In this document: positions 1 to 9,170 of the stretch, in pieces
Numbering within the stretch: the first letter of the stretch is position 1
Layout of the letters: each line of letters begins with the position of its first letter
Origin: Niveispirillum lacus
Lineage (GTDB): Bacteria > Pseudomonadota > Alphaproteobacteria > Azospirillales > Azospirillaceae
DNA length: 64,000 nt
Direction: 5' to 3'
Assembly (NCBI RefSeq): GCF_002251795.1
Contig: NZ_NOXU01000031.1
Span: 620,001 to 684,000, forward strand
Program-made: the position numbers and the translations under genes
Notes under the pieces: model-generated
The model's database searches: none
What the model was told of the DNA's origin: nothing
Seen by the model: only the letters and a program-made list of their open reading frames with translations

Positions 1-1
1 A

Positions 2-331
2 GCACAGTCCTGGGGCACCAGCAGCAACCTGCAGCAGCTCACCAACAACACCGCCTTCTCGGCCCACTTCCCAGTGACCTATTGGGACGGCAGAACAACA
101 AGCTGGGCCGAATACACTCCACCGGCGGAGATCTTCGGCGTTGAGGGCTTGCTGGATATCATTGCGCAGGTTCACATCGGTCAGTATTTCCAACCGTTCA
201 ACTTGGCGGTCAAGGCCTATGCGCCACCCTTGCCCACCACCAAGACACCGAATGACTTTGAGAAGCTGATCGCCCTGTTGAAGCGGCTGTTCGGTCTGGG
301 GATCGCGCAGCATGAGGCGGCCAACGCCTGA
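2..331 (+). CDS. C-terminal part of an unrecognised protein (5' end outside window)
   Basis: The reading frame is open from the window edge to a TGA at 329-331, so this is the last ~109 codons of a gene that begins upstream. A GTG at 74 could start an 85-residue protein, but the frame runs through it without a stop and no ribosome binding site is visible there. The tail contains a hydrophobic/aromatic stretch (roughly residues 50-75) and a Lys/Leu-rich amphipathic end. I do not recognise the family, and no catalytic motif is evident. The next gene, trmJ, converges on it. Confidence 0.5.
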   Translation, partial: AQSWGTSSNLQQLTNNTAFSAHFPVTYWDGRTTSWAEYTPPAEIFGVEGLLDIIAQVHIGQYFQPFNLAVKAYAPPLPTTKTPNDFEKLIALLKRLFGLGIAQHEAANA

Positions 332-431
332 GACGTGCGTAACATCAACAGCCCTTTGAGCGGAGGCATGTCGACGATCTGAATTCCTGACCGTCGGTAC
401 CGCCATGATTATCGCCGCGCAGAGCCCCGGG

Positions 432-465
432 AATCTCCCATGATCACAGGTGATCATGGGAGATT
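432..465. repeat. Perfect 16-bp inverted repeat with 2-nt spacer
   Basis: AATCTCCCATGATCAC at 432-447 is the exact reverse complement of 450-465, with only AG between. It sits in the ~200-bp gap between the partial gene and the convergent trmJ. No T-run follows on either strand, so a classical intrinsic terminator is not clearly indicated. A transcript hairpin, a protein-binding palindrome or an insertion-element remnant are all possible. Confidence 0.6.
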
Positions 466-529
466 GGCATGAGCCAAATCATCCTGCGGTGTTCGATCAC
501 TCAATCGTTTGCATGGTGCTGAAATCGCC

Positions 530-1324
530 TTACGGTTCCACAACCTTGCGCTGCTTCTTGCGTCCGGTCAGCGCCGCAATGATGCCGTGGAAGGTGCGCA
601 CTTCTTGTTCGGTCATTCCGCAGCGTTGAAGCGTATTGCGGACATTACGGATCATGGATGGCCGCTTGTCCGGGTGGGTGTAGAAGCCGGACTGTTCCAG
701 TTCGCCCTCCAGATGGTCGAACAGGTTTTGCAATTCCGCTTTGGTGGCCGGTTCGGACTGGCCGGTATGAAGGTAGCGGTCTTCCACCTCCACCCCCGTC
801 ATCCACCATTCATACGCGATCAGCAGGACCGCCTGACCCAGGTTCAACGACGAGAAACCGGGATTCAGCGGTACGGAAATCAACGTATCGGATAAGGTAA
901 TATCGTCATTGACCAAGCCGGTGCGTTCCGGTCCGAACATCAACCCGATCTTCCGCCCTGCTGACCAATGGCCGCGCATTTCATTGGCCGCCTCACGCGG
1001 GGTGACGACCGGCTTCACCAGATCGCGCACGCGGGCGGCAGTGGAGAAGACCTTGTGCAGGTCGGCGATGGCTGCTTCGGTGCTGTCGAACACCCGCACC
1101 CGGTCCAACACCAGGGTAGCGCCCGCAGACGCCGACACAGCCTTTTCATTGGGCCAGCCGTCGCGGGGACTGACAAGACGCAGATCGGTCAGGCCGCAAT
1201 TCAGCATGGCCCGGGCGCAGGCGCCGATATTTTCCCCCATCTGGGGCTGGATCAGGATGATGGCCGGGCCGTCCCCGTCTGCCTGCATCTTGGCCAGTTC
1301 GCGCTTGTTCGTCCCGCTCGACAT
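530..1324 (-). CDS. trmJ: tRNA (cytidine/uridine-2'-O-)-methyltransferase TrmJ
   Basis: Encodes a 264-residue SPOUT-class RNA methyltransferase of the TrmH group 1/TrmJ type, which 2'-O-methylates position 32 of tRNAs using S-adenosylmethionine. Visible family motifs are the N-terminal block around NIGACARAMLNCGL (residues 32-45), the GPERTGL block (131-137) and the knot-forming ISVPLNPGFSSLNLGQA segment (about 149-165). Residues ~180-264 form the helical extension typical of TrmJ. The start is ATG at 1322-1324. It lies 39 bp downstream of cimA on the same strand and may be co-transcribed with it. The exact modified base cannot be told from sequence alone. Confidence 0.9.
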   Translation of the reverse strand: MSSGTNKRELAKMQADGDGPAIILIQPQMGENIGACARAMLNCGLTDLRLVSPRDGWPNEKAVSASAGATLVLDRVRVFDSTEAAIADLHKVFSTAARVRDLVKPVVTPREAANEMRGHWSAGRKIGLMFGPERTGLVNDDITLSDTLISVPLNPGFSSLNLGQAVLLIAYEWWMTGVEVEDRYLHTGQSEPATKAELQNLFDHLEGELEQSGFYTHPDKRPSMIRNVRNTLQRCGMTEQEVRTFHGIIAALTGRKKQRKVVEP

Positions 1325-1363
1325 CGTTGTCCGACTTCTTGAAAACCCTAAACGGCCTGGATA

Positions 1364-2989
1364 TCAGGCTGCTTGGGCACTGTCGATAGCGGCACCAGAC
1401 CGGTAAAGGCAATAGGTGATGCTGTCGGAGAGCGCGTTGAAGCTGGCATCAATGACATTGGCGGAGACACCCACGGTGGCCCAGCGCTGTCCATGCCGGT
1501 CGGCCGTTTCGATCATGACGCGGGTGACAGCCTTGGTGCCATCCTGTGCATTCAAGATGCGCACCTTGTAATCGACCAGCCGCATGCCGTCGAGCGCTGG
1601 GTAGACGGGGATCAGGGCCTTGCGCAGCGCCTGATCCAGGGCGTTGACCGGGCCGTTGCCTTCCGCCACTGTCATCACATTGTCCGGGCCGTTGGGGCCG
1701 GGCACTTCCACCTTGGTGGTGGCTTCTGACAGGGTTACCAACTCGCCCTTGGCATTCCACCGGCGTTCATCCAGGACCCGAAAGGCGGCGAGACGGAAAT
1801 AATCCGGCACCTCGCCCAGGGCGCGGCGGGCCAGAAGCTCAAAGCTCGCCTCCGCGCCATCAAAGGCGAAACCTTCAAATTCCTTCTGTTTAACCAGATC
1901 GACCAGCACGCCGACGCGGTCATCCTTGGGATCGACATTCACGCCCACCTCACGCAGGCGGGCCAGGATGTTGGATCGACCGGCCTGATCGGAAACCAGA
2001 ACGTGACGACGATTGCCGACCAGGGATGGATCGACATGTTCATAAGAGGTGGGGTCCTTCTCCACCGCCGAGACATGCAGCCCACCCTTGTGGGCGAAGG
2101 CGCTTTCGCCGACATAGGCTGCGTGGCGGTTCGACGTGCGGTTCAGCCGCTCGTCCAGCATGCGGCTGATATGGACCAGCCGGGCCATGCCTTCCTTGGT
2201 TATGCCGATATCATAGCCCATTTTCACCGACAGGGTCGGGATCAGCGAGAGGAGGTTGGCATTACCGCACCGTTCGCCCAACCCGTTCAACGTACCCTGT
2301 ACCAGTCTTACACCGGCCCTTACGGCAGCGATGGAATTGGACACGGCATTTTCCGTGTCATTATGGGTGTGAATCCCCAAATGGCTGCCGGGAATATGTT
2401 TGGCCACTTGCCCGACAATGCTCTCCACCTCATGCGGCAGGGTGCCGCCGTTGGTGTCGCACAGCACCACCCAACGGGCGCCGGCCTCATAGGCCGCCTG
2501 CACACAGGACAGGGCATAGCCGGGGTTGGCCTTGTACCCGTCGAAGAAATGTTCGGCGTCGAACAGCGGTTCGCGCCCCCGCGCCTTGATCTCCCGGATA
2601 CTGTCGGCGATCAGGGCCAGGTTTTCCGCCCGCGGGATGGCAAGCGCCACATCGACATGGAAATCCCAGGTCTTGCCCACAATACAGATGGCCGGTGACT
2701 GGCTGTCCAGCAGCGCCGACAATCCCGGATCGTTGGATGCGCTGCGCCCTGGCCGCCGGGTCATGCCGAACGCAGTGAAGATGGCCCTTGGCAGCTTTGG
2801 CGGATCGGCGAAAAAAGCGTTATCGGTGGGGTTGGCCCCAGGCCAGCCACCCTCGACATAATCAATGCCCAGCGCGTCCAGCTCCTGCGCGATGGCGATC
2901 TTGTCCGCCACCGTGAAATCAACGCCGGAGGTCTGCGCGCCGTCGCGCAGCGTGGTGTCATAGAGATAGACGCGGTTCGTTTCGTTCAT
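1364..2989 (-). CDS. cimA: (R)-citramalate synthase
   Basis: Encodes a 541-residue member of the isopropylmalate/citramalate synthase family. It condenses acetyl-CoA with pyruvate to citramalate, the threonine-independent entry to isoleucine synthesis. The DRE-TIM barrel motif DTTLRDG is at residues 11-17, the metal-binding HTHND at 207-211, GLGERCGNANL at 236-246, and a LeuA-type allosteric domain occupies the last ~130 residues. I chose the ATG at 2987-2989 because the conserved barrel begins 8-10 residues later. An upstream in-frame start at 3049 would add 20 Arg-rich residues unlike the family. The CimA rather than LeuA assignment follows from the overall pattern of the N-terminal third and should be confirmed by alignment. 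Confidence 0.85.
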   Translation of the reverse strand: MNETNRVYLYDTTLRDGAQTSGVDFTVADKIAIAQELDALGIDYVEGGWPGANPTDNAFFADPPKLPRAIFTAFGMTRRPGRSASNDPGLSALLDSQSPAICIVGKTWDFHVDVALAIPRAENLALIADSIREIKARGREPLFDAEHFFDGYKANPGYALSCVQAAYEAGARWVVLCDTNGGTLPHEVESIVGQVAKHIPGSHLGIHTHNDTENAVSNSIAAVRAGVRLVQGTLNGLGERCGNANLLSLIPTLSVKMGYDIGITKEGMARLVHISRMLDERLNRTSNRHAAYVGESAFAHKGGLHVSAVEKDPTSYEHVDPSLVGNRRHVLVSDQAGRSNILARLREVGVNVDPKDDRVGVLVDLVKQKEFEGFAFDGAEASFELLARRALGEVPDYFRLAAFRVLDERRWNAKGELVTLSEATTKVEVPGPNGPDNVMTVAEGNGPVNALDQALRKALIPVYPALDGMRLVDYKVRILNAQDGTKAVTRVMIETADRHGQRWATVGVSANVIDASFNALSDSITYCLYRSGAAIDSAQAA

Positions 2990-3193
2990 AATCACAGGCC
3001 ATACAGCAACGACGTTGCCGAATGTGGCGCATCGGCGCCTGCGGATCAATGGTCATGCGTGCATGGGGCAACTGTCCCCTGGTATCGACACCCTGACAAC
3101 GGCGCTTGCTGCATGGGGGCACGCTGCAATCATCCCATTGGTCTAGACAGCATTCTGCCCTAAATAGGGCGACCCCCAGCTTGCAGGTTGATG

Positions 3194-3877
3194 ATGATCG
3201 AGTGGCGGATCAGCGACCAGACTGTCGAATATCCCGAAGCCCTGGCCTTCATGGAGGCCAGGGTGGCGGACATCCGGGCGGGTACCGCGCCGGAAACCGT
3301 CTGGTTGTTGGAACACCCACCGCTATACACGGCGGGCACGTCGGCAAAGGACACGGACCTGTTGACCCCGATGCAGTTTCCGGTGTTCCAGGCCGGGCGC
3401 GGTGGCCAGTACACCTATCACGGGCCGGGACAGCGTATCGGCTACACCATGCTGGATGTGCAGGCGCGCGGTGGTGACCTGCATGATTTTGTCTGGCGGC
3501 TTGAAGAATGGCTGATCCGAACCCTGGCGCAGTTTGCTGTGAAAGGGGAGCGCCGCTGTGGCCGCGTCGGCGTCTGGGTCGATATGGGCCCGTTCGGACA
3601 GCCGGGTGTGGAAAACAAGATTGCCGCGATTGGTGTTCGTGTCCGGCGCGGTGTGTCCTTTCACGGCGTTTCGTTGAATGTGGAGCCAGACCTGAGCCAT
3701 TTCGGCGGCATCGTGCCTTGCGGTATCCGCGAACATGGTGTCACCTCGCTGGCGGCGCTGGGCCATATCGTCACCATGCATGAGGTGGATATGGCGATGA
3801 GGGCCGCCTTTGAGGCGGTGTTCGGGGAGCGGCCCATCGCGCGCGGACCCGCCGCCTGTGATCTCACGGAGGGCTGA
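3194..3877 (+). CDS. lipB: Octanoyl-[acyl carrier protein]:protein octanoyltransferase LipB
   Basis: Encodes a 227-residue lipoate-pathway transferase that moves octanoyl groups from ACP to lipoyl domains in the cytoplasm. Family motifs are [12 protein letters not shown] (residues 69-80), the catalytic Lys in ENKIAAIG (K142) and the catalytic Cys in GIVPCGI (C176). The reading frame offers TTG-ATG-ATG at 3188-3196. The third codon (ATG 3194) is preferred because AGG at 3185-3187 is then 6 nt away. It is divergent from cimA, and a small membrane protein follows 3 nt downstream, suggesting an operon. Confidence 0.92.
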   Translation: MIEWRISDQTVEYPEALAFMEARVADIRAGTAPETVWLLEHPPLYTAGTSAKDTDLLTPMQFPVFQAGRGGQYTYHGPGQRIGYTMLDVQARGGDLHDFVWRLEEWLIRTLAQFAVKGERRCGRVGVWVDMGPFGQPGVENKIAAIGVRVRRGVSFHGVSLNVEPDLSHFGGIVPCGIREHGVTSLAALGHIVTMHEVDMAMRAAFEAVFGERPIARGPAACDLTEG

Positions 3878-3880
3878 GCC

Positions 3881-4090
3881 ATGGAGAAGCGGCGCAGTAT
3901 CACCGCTCTGGTGCTTTATTTTGTCGGGGGCGCGGCGGTGCTGGTCTCCGCCTTCATGTTGATCGACCCCACCCCCGGCAGTTATGGGCCAGCCCTTGTT
4001 GGTTTGCTGCTGGGGGTGTTGCTTTTGGGTGTAGGGCGGGCCTGCCAGCACCTGTCACGCATCCGCGACCTGATGGAAGGGCGGGGATGA
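3881..4090 (+). CDS. Small two-helix membrane protein, function unknown
   Basis: Encodes 69 residues beginning MEKRRS. There are two strongly hydrophobic segments (about residues 9-27 and 35-52) separated by a short Pro/Gly loop, and a basic amphipathic C-terminus, so it is predicted to be an inner-membrane hairpin. It starts 3 nt after the lipB stop, which argues for translational coupling with lipB. I do not recognise a family. Convergent with the ArsC-family reductase gene. Confidence 0.6.
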   Translation: MEKRRSITALVLYFVGGAAVLVSAFMLIDPTPGSYGPALVGLLLGVLLLGVGRACQHLSRIRDLMEGRG

Positions 4091-4105
4091 TCGCCCCGCC
4101 ATTTC

Positions 4106-4456
4106 TCAGAACAGGGTCGCGTAGCTCTCTGGTTTGAACCCCACCGTCAGTCTGCCGTCGCGGTCCAGAACGGGGCGCTTGATCATGGAGGGCTGTGCCA
4201 GCATCAGGGCGATGGCCTTCTCCCGGTCCAGGTCCTGCTTGGCAGGGTCCGGCAGCTTTTTGAAGGTGGTACCGGCACGGTTCAACAGCGGTTCCCACCC
4301 CAGCACATCAACCCAGGCGGCCAGTCGCTCGCCATCAATGCCCGCCACCTTGTAATCATGGAACCGATAGGCGACGCCTTTGGCATCCAGCCAGTCACGG
4401 GCCTTTTTCATCGTGTCGCAGTTCTTAATACCATAAAGAGTCACATTGCCCGACAT
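4106..4456 (-). CDS. ArsC-family (YffB/Spx-like) reductase
   Basis: Encodes 116 residues with the thioredoxin-like ArsC fold. The N-terminal segment YGIKNCDTMKKARDWLD contains the single active-site Cys (C13) typical of YffB proteins, and the later block SMIKRPVLDRDG carries the conserved Arg-Pro. Members are thought to be glutathione-dependent thiol reductases rather than true arsenate reductases; that is family knowledge only. The ATG at 4454-4456 matches the family start. A 24-residue upstream extension is possible but Cys/Arg-rich and unlike relatives. No ars genes are nearby. Confidence 0.8.
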   Translation of the reverse strand: MSGNVTLYGIKNCDTMKKARDWLDAKGVAYRFHDYKVAGIDGERLAAWVDVLGWEPLLNRAGTTFKKLPDPAKQDLDREKAIALMLAQPSMIKRPVLDRDGRLTVGFKPESYATLF

Positions 4457-4695
4457 GGCCTTGCTCCGCTGTCTTGAGGGTGTTCGTTTCAATTCGGCGC
4501 ATTTCAAACAGGCGCAATTGAAGCGCAAATGACACTGTAAAACAATGAATTAGCATGTTTGCCGTTTAACAGATCGGTCCCGGCAAGGCCATCTTGGTCA
4601 GCACATGATCCCGGAATGTGCAGCAGGGCTTGTCTCAAATAAGCGGCCGGTGCATCATTGTCCACCGGTTACCAAAAAACAGTTGAGGGGCGGAA

Positions 4696-5655
4696 ATGGC
4701 GTTGTCGCGGCGTGACTGGTTGCGCGGGTCGGCATTGGCGGCGGGTATGCTGGCGGCTCCGGGCGCCATGGCGACGATACCGGCCGGAGAAAAGCTTGAA
4801 ATCTGGCCCGGTGGGGTCGGGCCGGGATCTAAAGGCGCCGCCCTGTCACAAAAGATGGTCGACCGTAGCCAGGACCCGGCACGGCCCGACCGCTACATGG
4901 AAGGCATCTCCCGTCCGTATCTGACCATCCACCGCCCCCTGAAGCCCGATGGTCGTGCCCTGCTGATCACGCCTGGCGGGGGCTATCAGCGGGTGGTGGT
5001 GGATAAGGAAGGCGGCGAACTGGCCCCGTTGCTGACCGCACGGGGGGTTACCGTCTTTATCCTGACTTATCGTCTTCCGGCGGAGGTGCCGCAACACGGA
5101 CCCACTGTCGCGTTGCAGGATGCGCAGCGTGCCATGCGCCTGATCCGCCATCGGGCAAAATCGTTCAGAATTGATGGCGACCATCTGGGGATCATGGGAT
5201 TTTCCGCCGGGGGCCATGTCGCGGCGACGTTGGGCACGCAGTTTGACCAACAGGTCTATGATCCGGTGGATGCCGCCGATAAACTGCCCGCCCGGCCCAG
5301 CAAACAGGCGCTCATCTATCCCGTGATTGATATGGGAATGTCCGCGCATGCCGGTTCGCGCGACCGGTTGCTGGGGCCGAACCCCTCGGAAGCGGAGGTG
5401 GAACGGTATTCCGCCGACCGACACGTGACGCCCGCAACACCCCCGACCTTCCTGCTGCATGCCAGTGACGATACGGCGGTGCCGGTGGAAAACAGCCTGC
5501 TATTTCACGCTGCCTGCCGACAGGCAGGGGTGGCGGTAGAGATGCATCTTTATGCCAAGGGTGGCCATGGCTTCGGTCATGGTGCCCGGATCGCCGCCGA
5601 CAATACCCTGTACCGCTGGCCCGACCTGTTCATGGAATGGTATGGACGCGGGTAA
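4696..5655 (+). CDS. Tat-exported alpha/beta-hydrolase (BD-FAE/acetyl-xylan-esterase-like)
   Basis: Encodes 319 residues. The N-terminus SRRDWLRGSALAAGML carries a twin-arginine signal followed by a hydrophobic stretch and a likely AxA cleavage near residue 26, so periplasmic location is inferred. The hydrolase core shows an oxyanion-hole PGGGY (93-97), nucleophile elbow GFSAGGH (Ser170), acidic residue in HASDDTAVP (D258/D259) and His in KGGHGFGHG (H291), which is the arrangement of esterases often annotated as xylan or pectin esterases. A ribosome binding site (GAGGGG) precedes the ATG. The substrate is unknown, since no polysaccharide-degradation genes adjoin it. Confidence 0.8.
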   Translation: MALSRRDWLRGSALAAGMLAAPGAMATIPAGEKLEIWPGGVGPGSKGAALSQKMVDRSQDPARPDRYMEGISRPYLTIHRPLKPDGRALLITPGGGYQRVVVDKEGGELAPLLTARGVTVFILTYRLPAEVPQHGPTVALQDAQRAMRLIRHRAKSFRIDGDHLGIMGFSAGGHVAATLGTQFDQQVYDPVDAADKLPARPSKQALIYPVIDMGMSAHAGSRDRLLGPNPSEAEVERYSADRHVTPATPPTFLLHASDDTAVPVENSLLFHAACRQAGVAVEMHLYAKGGHGFGHGARIAADNTLYRWPDLFMEWYGRG

Positions 5656-5688
5656 GGCCGCCATGGACCAGCCCCTGGCCAGCCTCGC

Positions 5689-5925
5689 TTACAGGCCCCA
5701 GGACCGATAGACCTCGCCCCGGCTATCCTGGCGGCGGCTGGCGGGTCGAAATTCATTTTCGCGCCGCCGGGCGGCCTTTTCAACAGCGGCTACGCTGTGA
5801 AAATGCTTTCCATCCAGGCTGGTGAACAGCGGGTGGGCGGAATAAAAACGGAAACCCTGGCCATCGGCCACGGCAAGCCCGGCGGCATGCCGGCTGGTTT
5901 CAATGCTGTATGCCTGATTGGTCAT
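5689..5925 (-). CDS. Small conserved-looking hypothetical protein
   Basis: Encodes 78 residues from an ATG at 5923-5925 with a GGGAG-type ribosome binding site about 10 nt upstream. The centre is aromatic (GFRFYSAHPLFTSLDGKHF, about residues 24-42) and the C-terminal half is very Arg/Glu-rich, as in small soluble basic proteins. No membrane segment, no recognised domain. The frame extends upstream to 6114, but that extension is Trp/Cys-rich and looks non-coding. Convergent with the esterase gene. Confidence 0.5.
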   Translation of the reverse strand: MTNQAYSIETSRHAAGLAVADGQGFRFYSAHPLFTSLDGKHFHSVAAVEKAARRRENEFRPASRRQDSRGEVYRSWGL

Positions 5926-6416
5926 GTCATGATGCTCCCATCGCGACAAAACAACGTTGTCGCGCTGTACAATGGTCATTTGCGGTGGCTGATGGCGGGC
6001 AGATCCCGCGTCAACAGCACCGCATCGGGCCGTCGGTGGGAGAGATGATCGTTGCCAACAAGAGGGTATGGATGCCCATTTGCCCTTCCTCCACAATGGT
6101 TTGAACCAAACCACGAAGGGACTTCGTGGCGCTTTAGCGGTTGGTGTCGCGGCGCAAGCTGCTGTTCGTCAAATTCCCGCGGGTCCTGAGGTGGACCAGA
6201 CCAGACCTTACGACCTGTGGATAGACTTGGTGATCCGGACGCCACTGTCAAGGGGAAATCCAAGTGAATTTTTGTTCACATTGAATTGCATATCACACAT
6301 GAGGTATGTTGTTTTTCCGGAACCACATTTCTCGTTGACGAAATCCGGCGAATGACAAACCTTGGGCAGCGACGGCGGGTAACCCGCCGACCCGATGCCC
6401 CGAAGGAGGCCGCTTC
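5926..6416. other. Intergenic region upstream of the ABC importer
   Basis: No convincing gene is visible in these ~490 bases; open frames here have atypical composition. It holds a perfect 8-bp hairpin with a 3-nt loop at 6111-6129 (CCACGAAG / CTTCGTGG). The last ~150 bases are AT-richer than their surroundings and are the likely promoter region for the importer operon, although I cannot pick convincing -35/-10 elements. A strong ribosome binding site (AAGGAGG) is present just before the ATG at 6417. Confidence 0.45.
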
Positions 6417-7433
6417 ATGTCGCTTACCCGTTTTGCCACCCGCCTTGCCGCCGCCACCGTGCTAACGGGTCTGGCTGCCTTTGGTTCCGCCCATGCTGCC
6501 GATCCCGTGGTCGTCCGTGCCGGCTATATCCCCGTGCTGGGCGCGGCGCAGGCCTTTGTCATCGACAATCAGGGCTGGGATCTGCAAAACGGCTTTGATC
6601 TGCAATTGAAGCAGTTCGATAGCGGTCCGAACATGATTCAAGCGGTTGCCGGTGGCACGATCGATGCCTACATCGCCGGGATCGCCCCGGTGGTGGTGGC
6701 GCGCGGCCGGGGGGTCGGCATCAAGGTGGTTGCCGCCACGGCGGTGGAGGAACTGGTGATCGCCGCCGGCCCCGATCTGGCCAAGACGGCTGGCAGCCCT
6801 GCGCAGGCCATTGAGGCTTTGTCCAAGAAGCTGGGTCGCCCGCTGAAGCTGGCCACACAGCCAGCCGGGTCCGTGCCCAATACCTTCCTGCAATATTGGC
6901 TGTGGGAAGTGGCCAAGGTTGACAAGCAATATGTCGAACTGGTGCCGCAGGGCATTGACGCCACACAGCAGGCCCTGCTGGTCGGTGCCGTCGACGGGGC
7001 GATTATCCGTGAACCGGCCCTGACCATCATCACAGGCCGTAACCCGGATGTGAAGGTGCTGGCCTATGGTCAGGACATCCTGAAGAACCAGCCGGGCAAT
7101 GTCATTGCCCTGACCGATGACTTCACGTCCAAGCATCCGGATATCGCGCAGAAGCTGGTTGAACTGACGGCCAAGGCGACCGAGGTACTGAAGAAGGACA
7201 AGAAAGTGGCGGTCGCCGCGATCGAATCCGCCATCGGCAAGGGTCTGGTGCCGGCCGCCGTGATCGAACAGGCCCTGTCCTCGCCGGCGGTGAAGTTCAA
7301 CACTGATCCCGCCTCGATCCTGAAGGAAACCGCCCTGGTGCAGGATTATCAGGTGAAGCTGGGCACCGTGAAGGAAGCCACCCCGGTGGAGCAGATTTTC
7401 GATCTGTCCTACTACCAGAAGCTCAAGAAGTAA
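6417..7433 (+). CDS. ABC importer substrate-binding protein (nitrate/sulfonate/taurine class)
   Basis: Encodes 338 residues with a Sec signal peptide (residues 1-27, ending AHA) and a periplasmic-binding fold of the SsuA/TauA/NrtA-like class: after the signal comes VVRAGYIPVLGAAQAF, then AGGTIDAYIAGIAP at the hinge region, and an LVGAVDGAIIREPAL block. The protein presumably captures a small organic anion or nitrogen/sulfur compound for the permease and ATPase encoded next. AAGGAGG precedes the ATG with good spacing. Substrate cannot be assigned from sequence: no sulfonatase, nitrate reductase or thiamine genes are adjacent. Confidence 0.85.
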   Translation: MSLTRFATRLAAATVLTGLAAFGSAHAADPVVVRAGYIPVLGAAQAFVIDNQGWDLQNGFDLQLKQFDSGPNMIQAVAGGTIDAYIAGIAPVVVARGRGVGIKVVAATAVEELVIAAGPDLAKTAGSPAQAIEALSKKLGRPLKLATQPAGSVPNTFLQYWLWEVAKVDKQYVELVPQGIDATQQALLVGAVDGAIIREPALTIITGRNPDVKVLAYGQDILKNQPGNVIALTDDFTSKHPDIAQKLVELTAKATEVLKKDKKVAVAAIESAIGKGLVPAAVIEQALSSPAVKFNTDPASILKETALVQDYQVKLGTVKEATPVEQIFDLSYYQKLKK

Positions 7434-7567
7434 TGACCGGCTCGTAAGGGTCGGCCCAGTGGTGGGCGGCACGGTTGCGGAAAACAACCTTGCCGCCCGC
7501 TACCCATTTGTGTGGAATTCCACCGCCGCCTCACCGCTGCACCCGTTCAAATCATTGGTCAAACCCC

Positions 7568-8326
7568 ATGGCCCGCCCCCGCGCCCTCCGCCTTTCCCTG
7601 TCGCTGCTTGGTGTCCTGCTGTTCTTTGCCCTGTGGGAGGCACTGCCCCGCCTGGGCCTTGTGAAGCCCATGCTGCTGCCGGCACCCAGTGACATCCCCG
7701 CCACGTTCTGGCGGGAACTCACATCGGGTGCCTGGGTCGATGCCGTGCTGCAAAGTCTGCAACATTATCTGTCAGGGTTGATCCTTGGTTCGGCCCTGGG
7801 GGTGGCGCTGGGCGTGGCGACGGGCATGTCGCGGACGTTGGAGGACATGACCAACTGGATCGTGCGCCTGTTGCGCCCCATTCCGGGCCTGGCCTGGGTG
7901 CCGTTCGCCATTATCTGGTTCGGCGTGTCGTCCACGGCGGCGAATTTCATCATCATTGTTGGTGTGTTCTGGATCAATTACTTCGCGGCGCTGGGGGCGG
8001 TGCAGGCGGTTGACCGGGACTTGATCGAACTGGCCAACGCCTTTGGCCACCGTTCACCCTTGGCCCGGCTGGTGAAGGTCATTCTGCCGGCATCGGTACA
8101 ACCGATCATGGCGGGCCTGCGCACCGGCCTGGGGCAGGCCTGGATGGCGGTGGTTGCCGCCGAACTGTTCGGCGTCGCCGGGTTGGGCCAGCGCATGATG
8201 CAGGCTTCCTCTCTGCTGGCCACGGATGTTGTGGTCGTCTACATGATCACCATGGCCGTGCTGTATGGCGTGGTTGATATGGCCTTTGTTGCCCTGCGTG
8301 ACCGTCTGCTGGCGTGGAAAGCATGA
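7568..8326 (+). CDS. ABC importer permease (SsuC/TauC-like)
   Basis: Encodes 252 residues with about six membrane segments and the BPD-permease EAA-loop signature ELANAFGHRSPLARLVKVILP, which contacts the ATPase. I start at ATG 7568 (MARPRALRL), just before the first membrane helix. The frame is open back to 7475, but the extra 31 residues are Pro/His-rich and do not look like permease sequence. It lies 134 bp after the binding protein and overlaps the ATPase gene by 4 nt (ATGA), so the three genes form one operon. Confidence 0.87.
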   Translation: MARPRALRLSLSLLGVLLFFALWEALPRLGLVKPMLLPAPSDIPATFWRELTSGAWVDAVLQSLQHYLSGLILGSALGVALGVATGMSRTLEDMTNWIVRLLRPIPGLAWVPFAIIWFGVSSTAANFIIIVGVFWINYFAALGAVQAVDRDLIELANAFGHRSPLARLVKVILPASVQPIMAGLRTGLGQAWMAVVAAELFGVAGLGQRMMQASSLLATDVVVVYMITMAVLYGVVDMAFVALRDRLLAWKA

Positions 8327-9081
8327 TTTCGATCAAGGATCTGACCCTGTCCTTTGACAGTGACCGTGGCCGCACCATCGTGTTGAAGGATTTCCATCTT
8401 GATATCGCAGATGGGGAGTTTGTCGCCGTGGTGGGGGCGTCGGGGGTGGGCAAATCGACGCTGCTGCGGGTGATTGCCGGTCTGGTCAAACCGACATCGG
8501 GTACCGTGACCCGCGACACGCCTGAAACACCGGGCCGCCGGCCTTATGCGATGGTGTTCCAGGATGCACGCCTGCTGCCCTGGCGTCGGGTGGTCAAGAA
8601 TGTGGAATTCGGGCTGGAAGGGTTGGGCCTGGACAAGGCGACCAAGCGAAGCCGCGCACTGGCAGCGCTGGAACTGGTGGGGCTGGCCGACAAGGCCGAC
8701 CGCTGGCCGCACCAGCTTTCGGGCGGGCAGCGGCAACGCGTGGCCATCGCCCGCGCGCTGGCCGTCGATCCTGACCTGTTGATGATGGACGAACCGTTCG
8801 GCGCCCTGGACGCGATCACCCGTCAGGGTTTGCAGGATGAGTTGGTGGATCTCTGGCAGCGCACGGGTAAGACCATCCTGTTTGTCACTCATGATATTGA
8901 TGAGGCGGTGTATCTGGCAGACCGCGTGGTGCTGTTGGCCGGCAGCCCGGCCGGTGTGCGCTCGGCTGACCGGATTGACGGCCCCCGTCCCCGTCACCGC
9001 GATGATGCCGGTGCCCGTGAGACTGCCAACGCCATCCGCGGCCGTCTTTCCGGCATTGTCGAGGCGGGTGCAGGAATCTAA
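8323..9081 (+). CDS. ABC importer ATP-binding protein (SsuB/TauB-like)
   Basis: Encodes 252 residues. Walker [10 protein letters not shown] (38-46), Q-loop Q80, signature LSGGQ (132-136), Walker B LLMMDEP (152-158) and switch His (H190) are all intact, so an active ATPase is expected. The VTHDIDEA block and overall length fit nitrate/sulfonate/taurine importers. The ATG at 8323 overlaps the permease stop (ATGA); a GTG at 8314 is also in frame but the overlapping ATG is the usual arrangement. The C-terminal ~35 residues are Arg/Asp-rich. A hairpin terminator follows at 9122-9145. Confidence 0.9.
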   Translation: MISIKDLTLSFDSDRGRTIVLKDFHLDIADGEFVAVVGASGVGKSTLLRVIAGLVKPTSGTVTRDTPETPGRRPYAMVFQDARLLPWRRVVKNVEFGLEGLGLDKATKRSRALAALELVGLADKADRWPHQLSGGQRQRVAIARALAVDPDLLMMDEPFGALDAITRQGLQDELVDLWQRTGKTILFVTHDIDEAVYLADRVVLLAGSPAGVRSADRIDGPRPRHRDDAGARETANAIRGRLSGIVEAGAGI

Positions 9082-9121
9082 ATTTTACGCGACAGTAAGT
9101 CACTTAACATCCGTGCAAGGA

Positions 9122-9145
9122 AAGACGCGGCCCCATTCGCGTCTT
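9122..9145 (+). terminator. Intrinsic-type terminator after the ABC importer operon
   Basis: AAGACGCG (9122-9129) pairs with CGCGTCTT (9138-9145) across an 8-nt loop and is followed by the T-rich CTTTCATT. It sits between the ATPase stop (9081) and the next gene's ribosome binding site (GGAGG at ~9161). Confidence 0.55.
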
Positions 9146-9170
9146 CTTTCATTCCTTCGCGGAGGTTCCC

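Noticed and set aside
331-529. The gap after the first gene as the end of an insertion sequence
   Set aside because: The palindrome is striking but there is no transposase, no second end and no target duplication in view.
3323-4051. Long minus-strand frame opposite lipB
   Set aside because: It is a high-GC shadow of lipB and the small membrane gene; Gln/His/Gly-rich with no motif.
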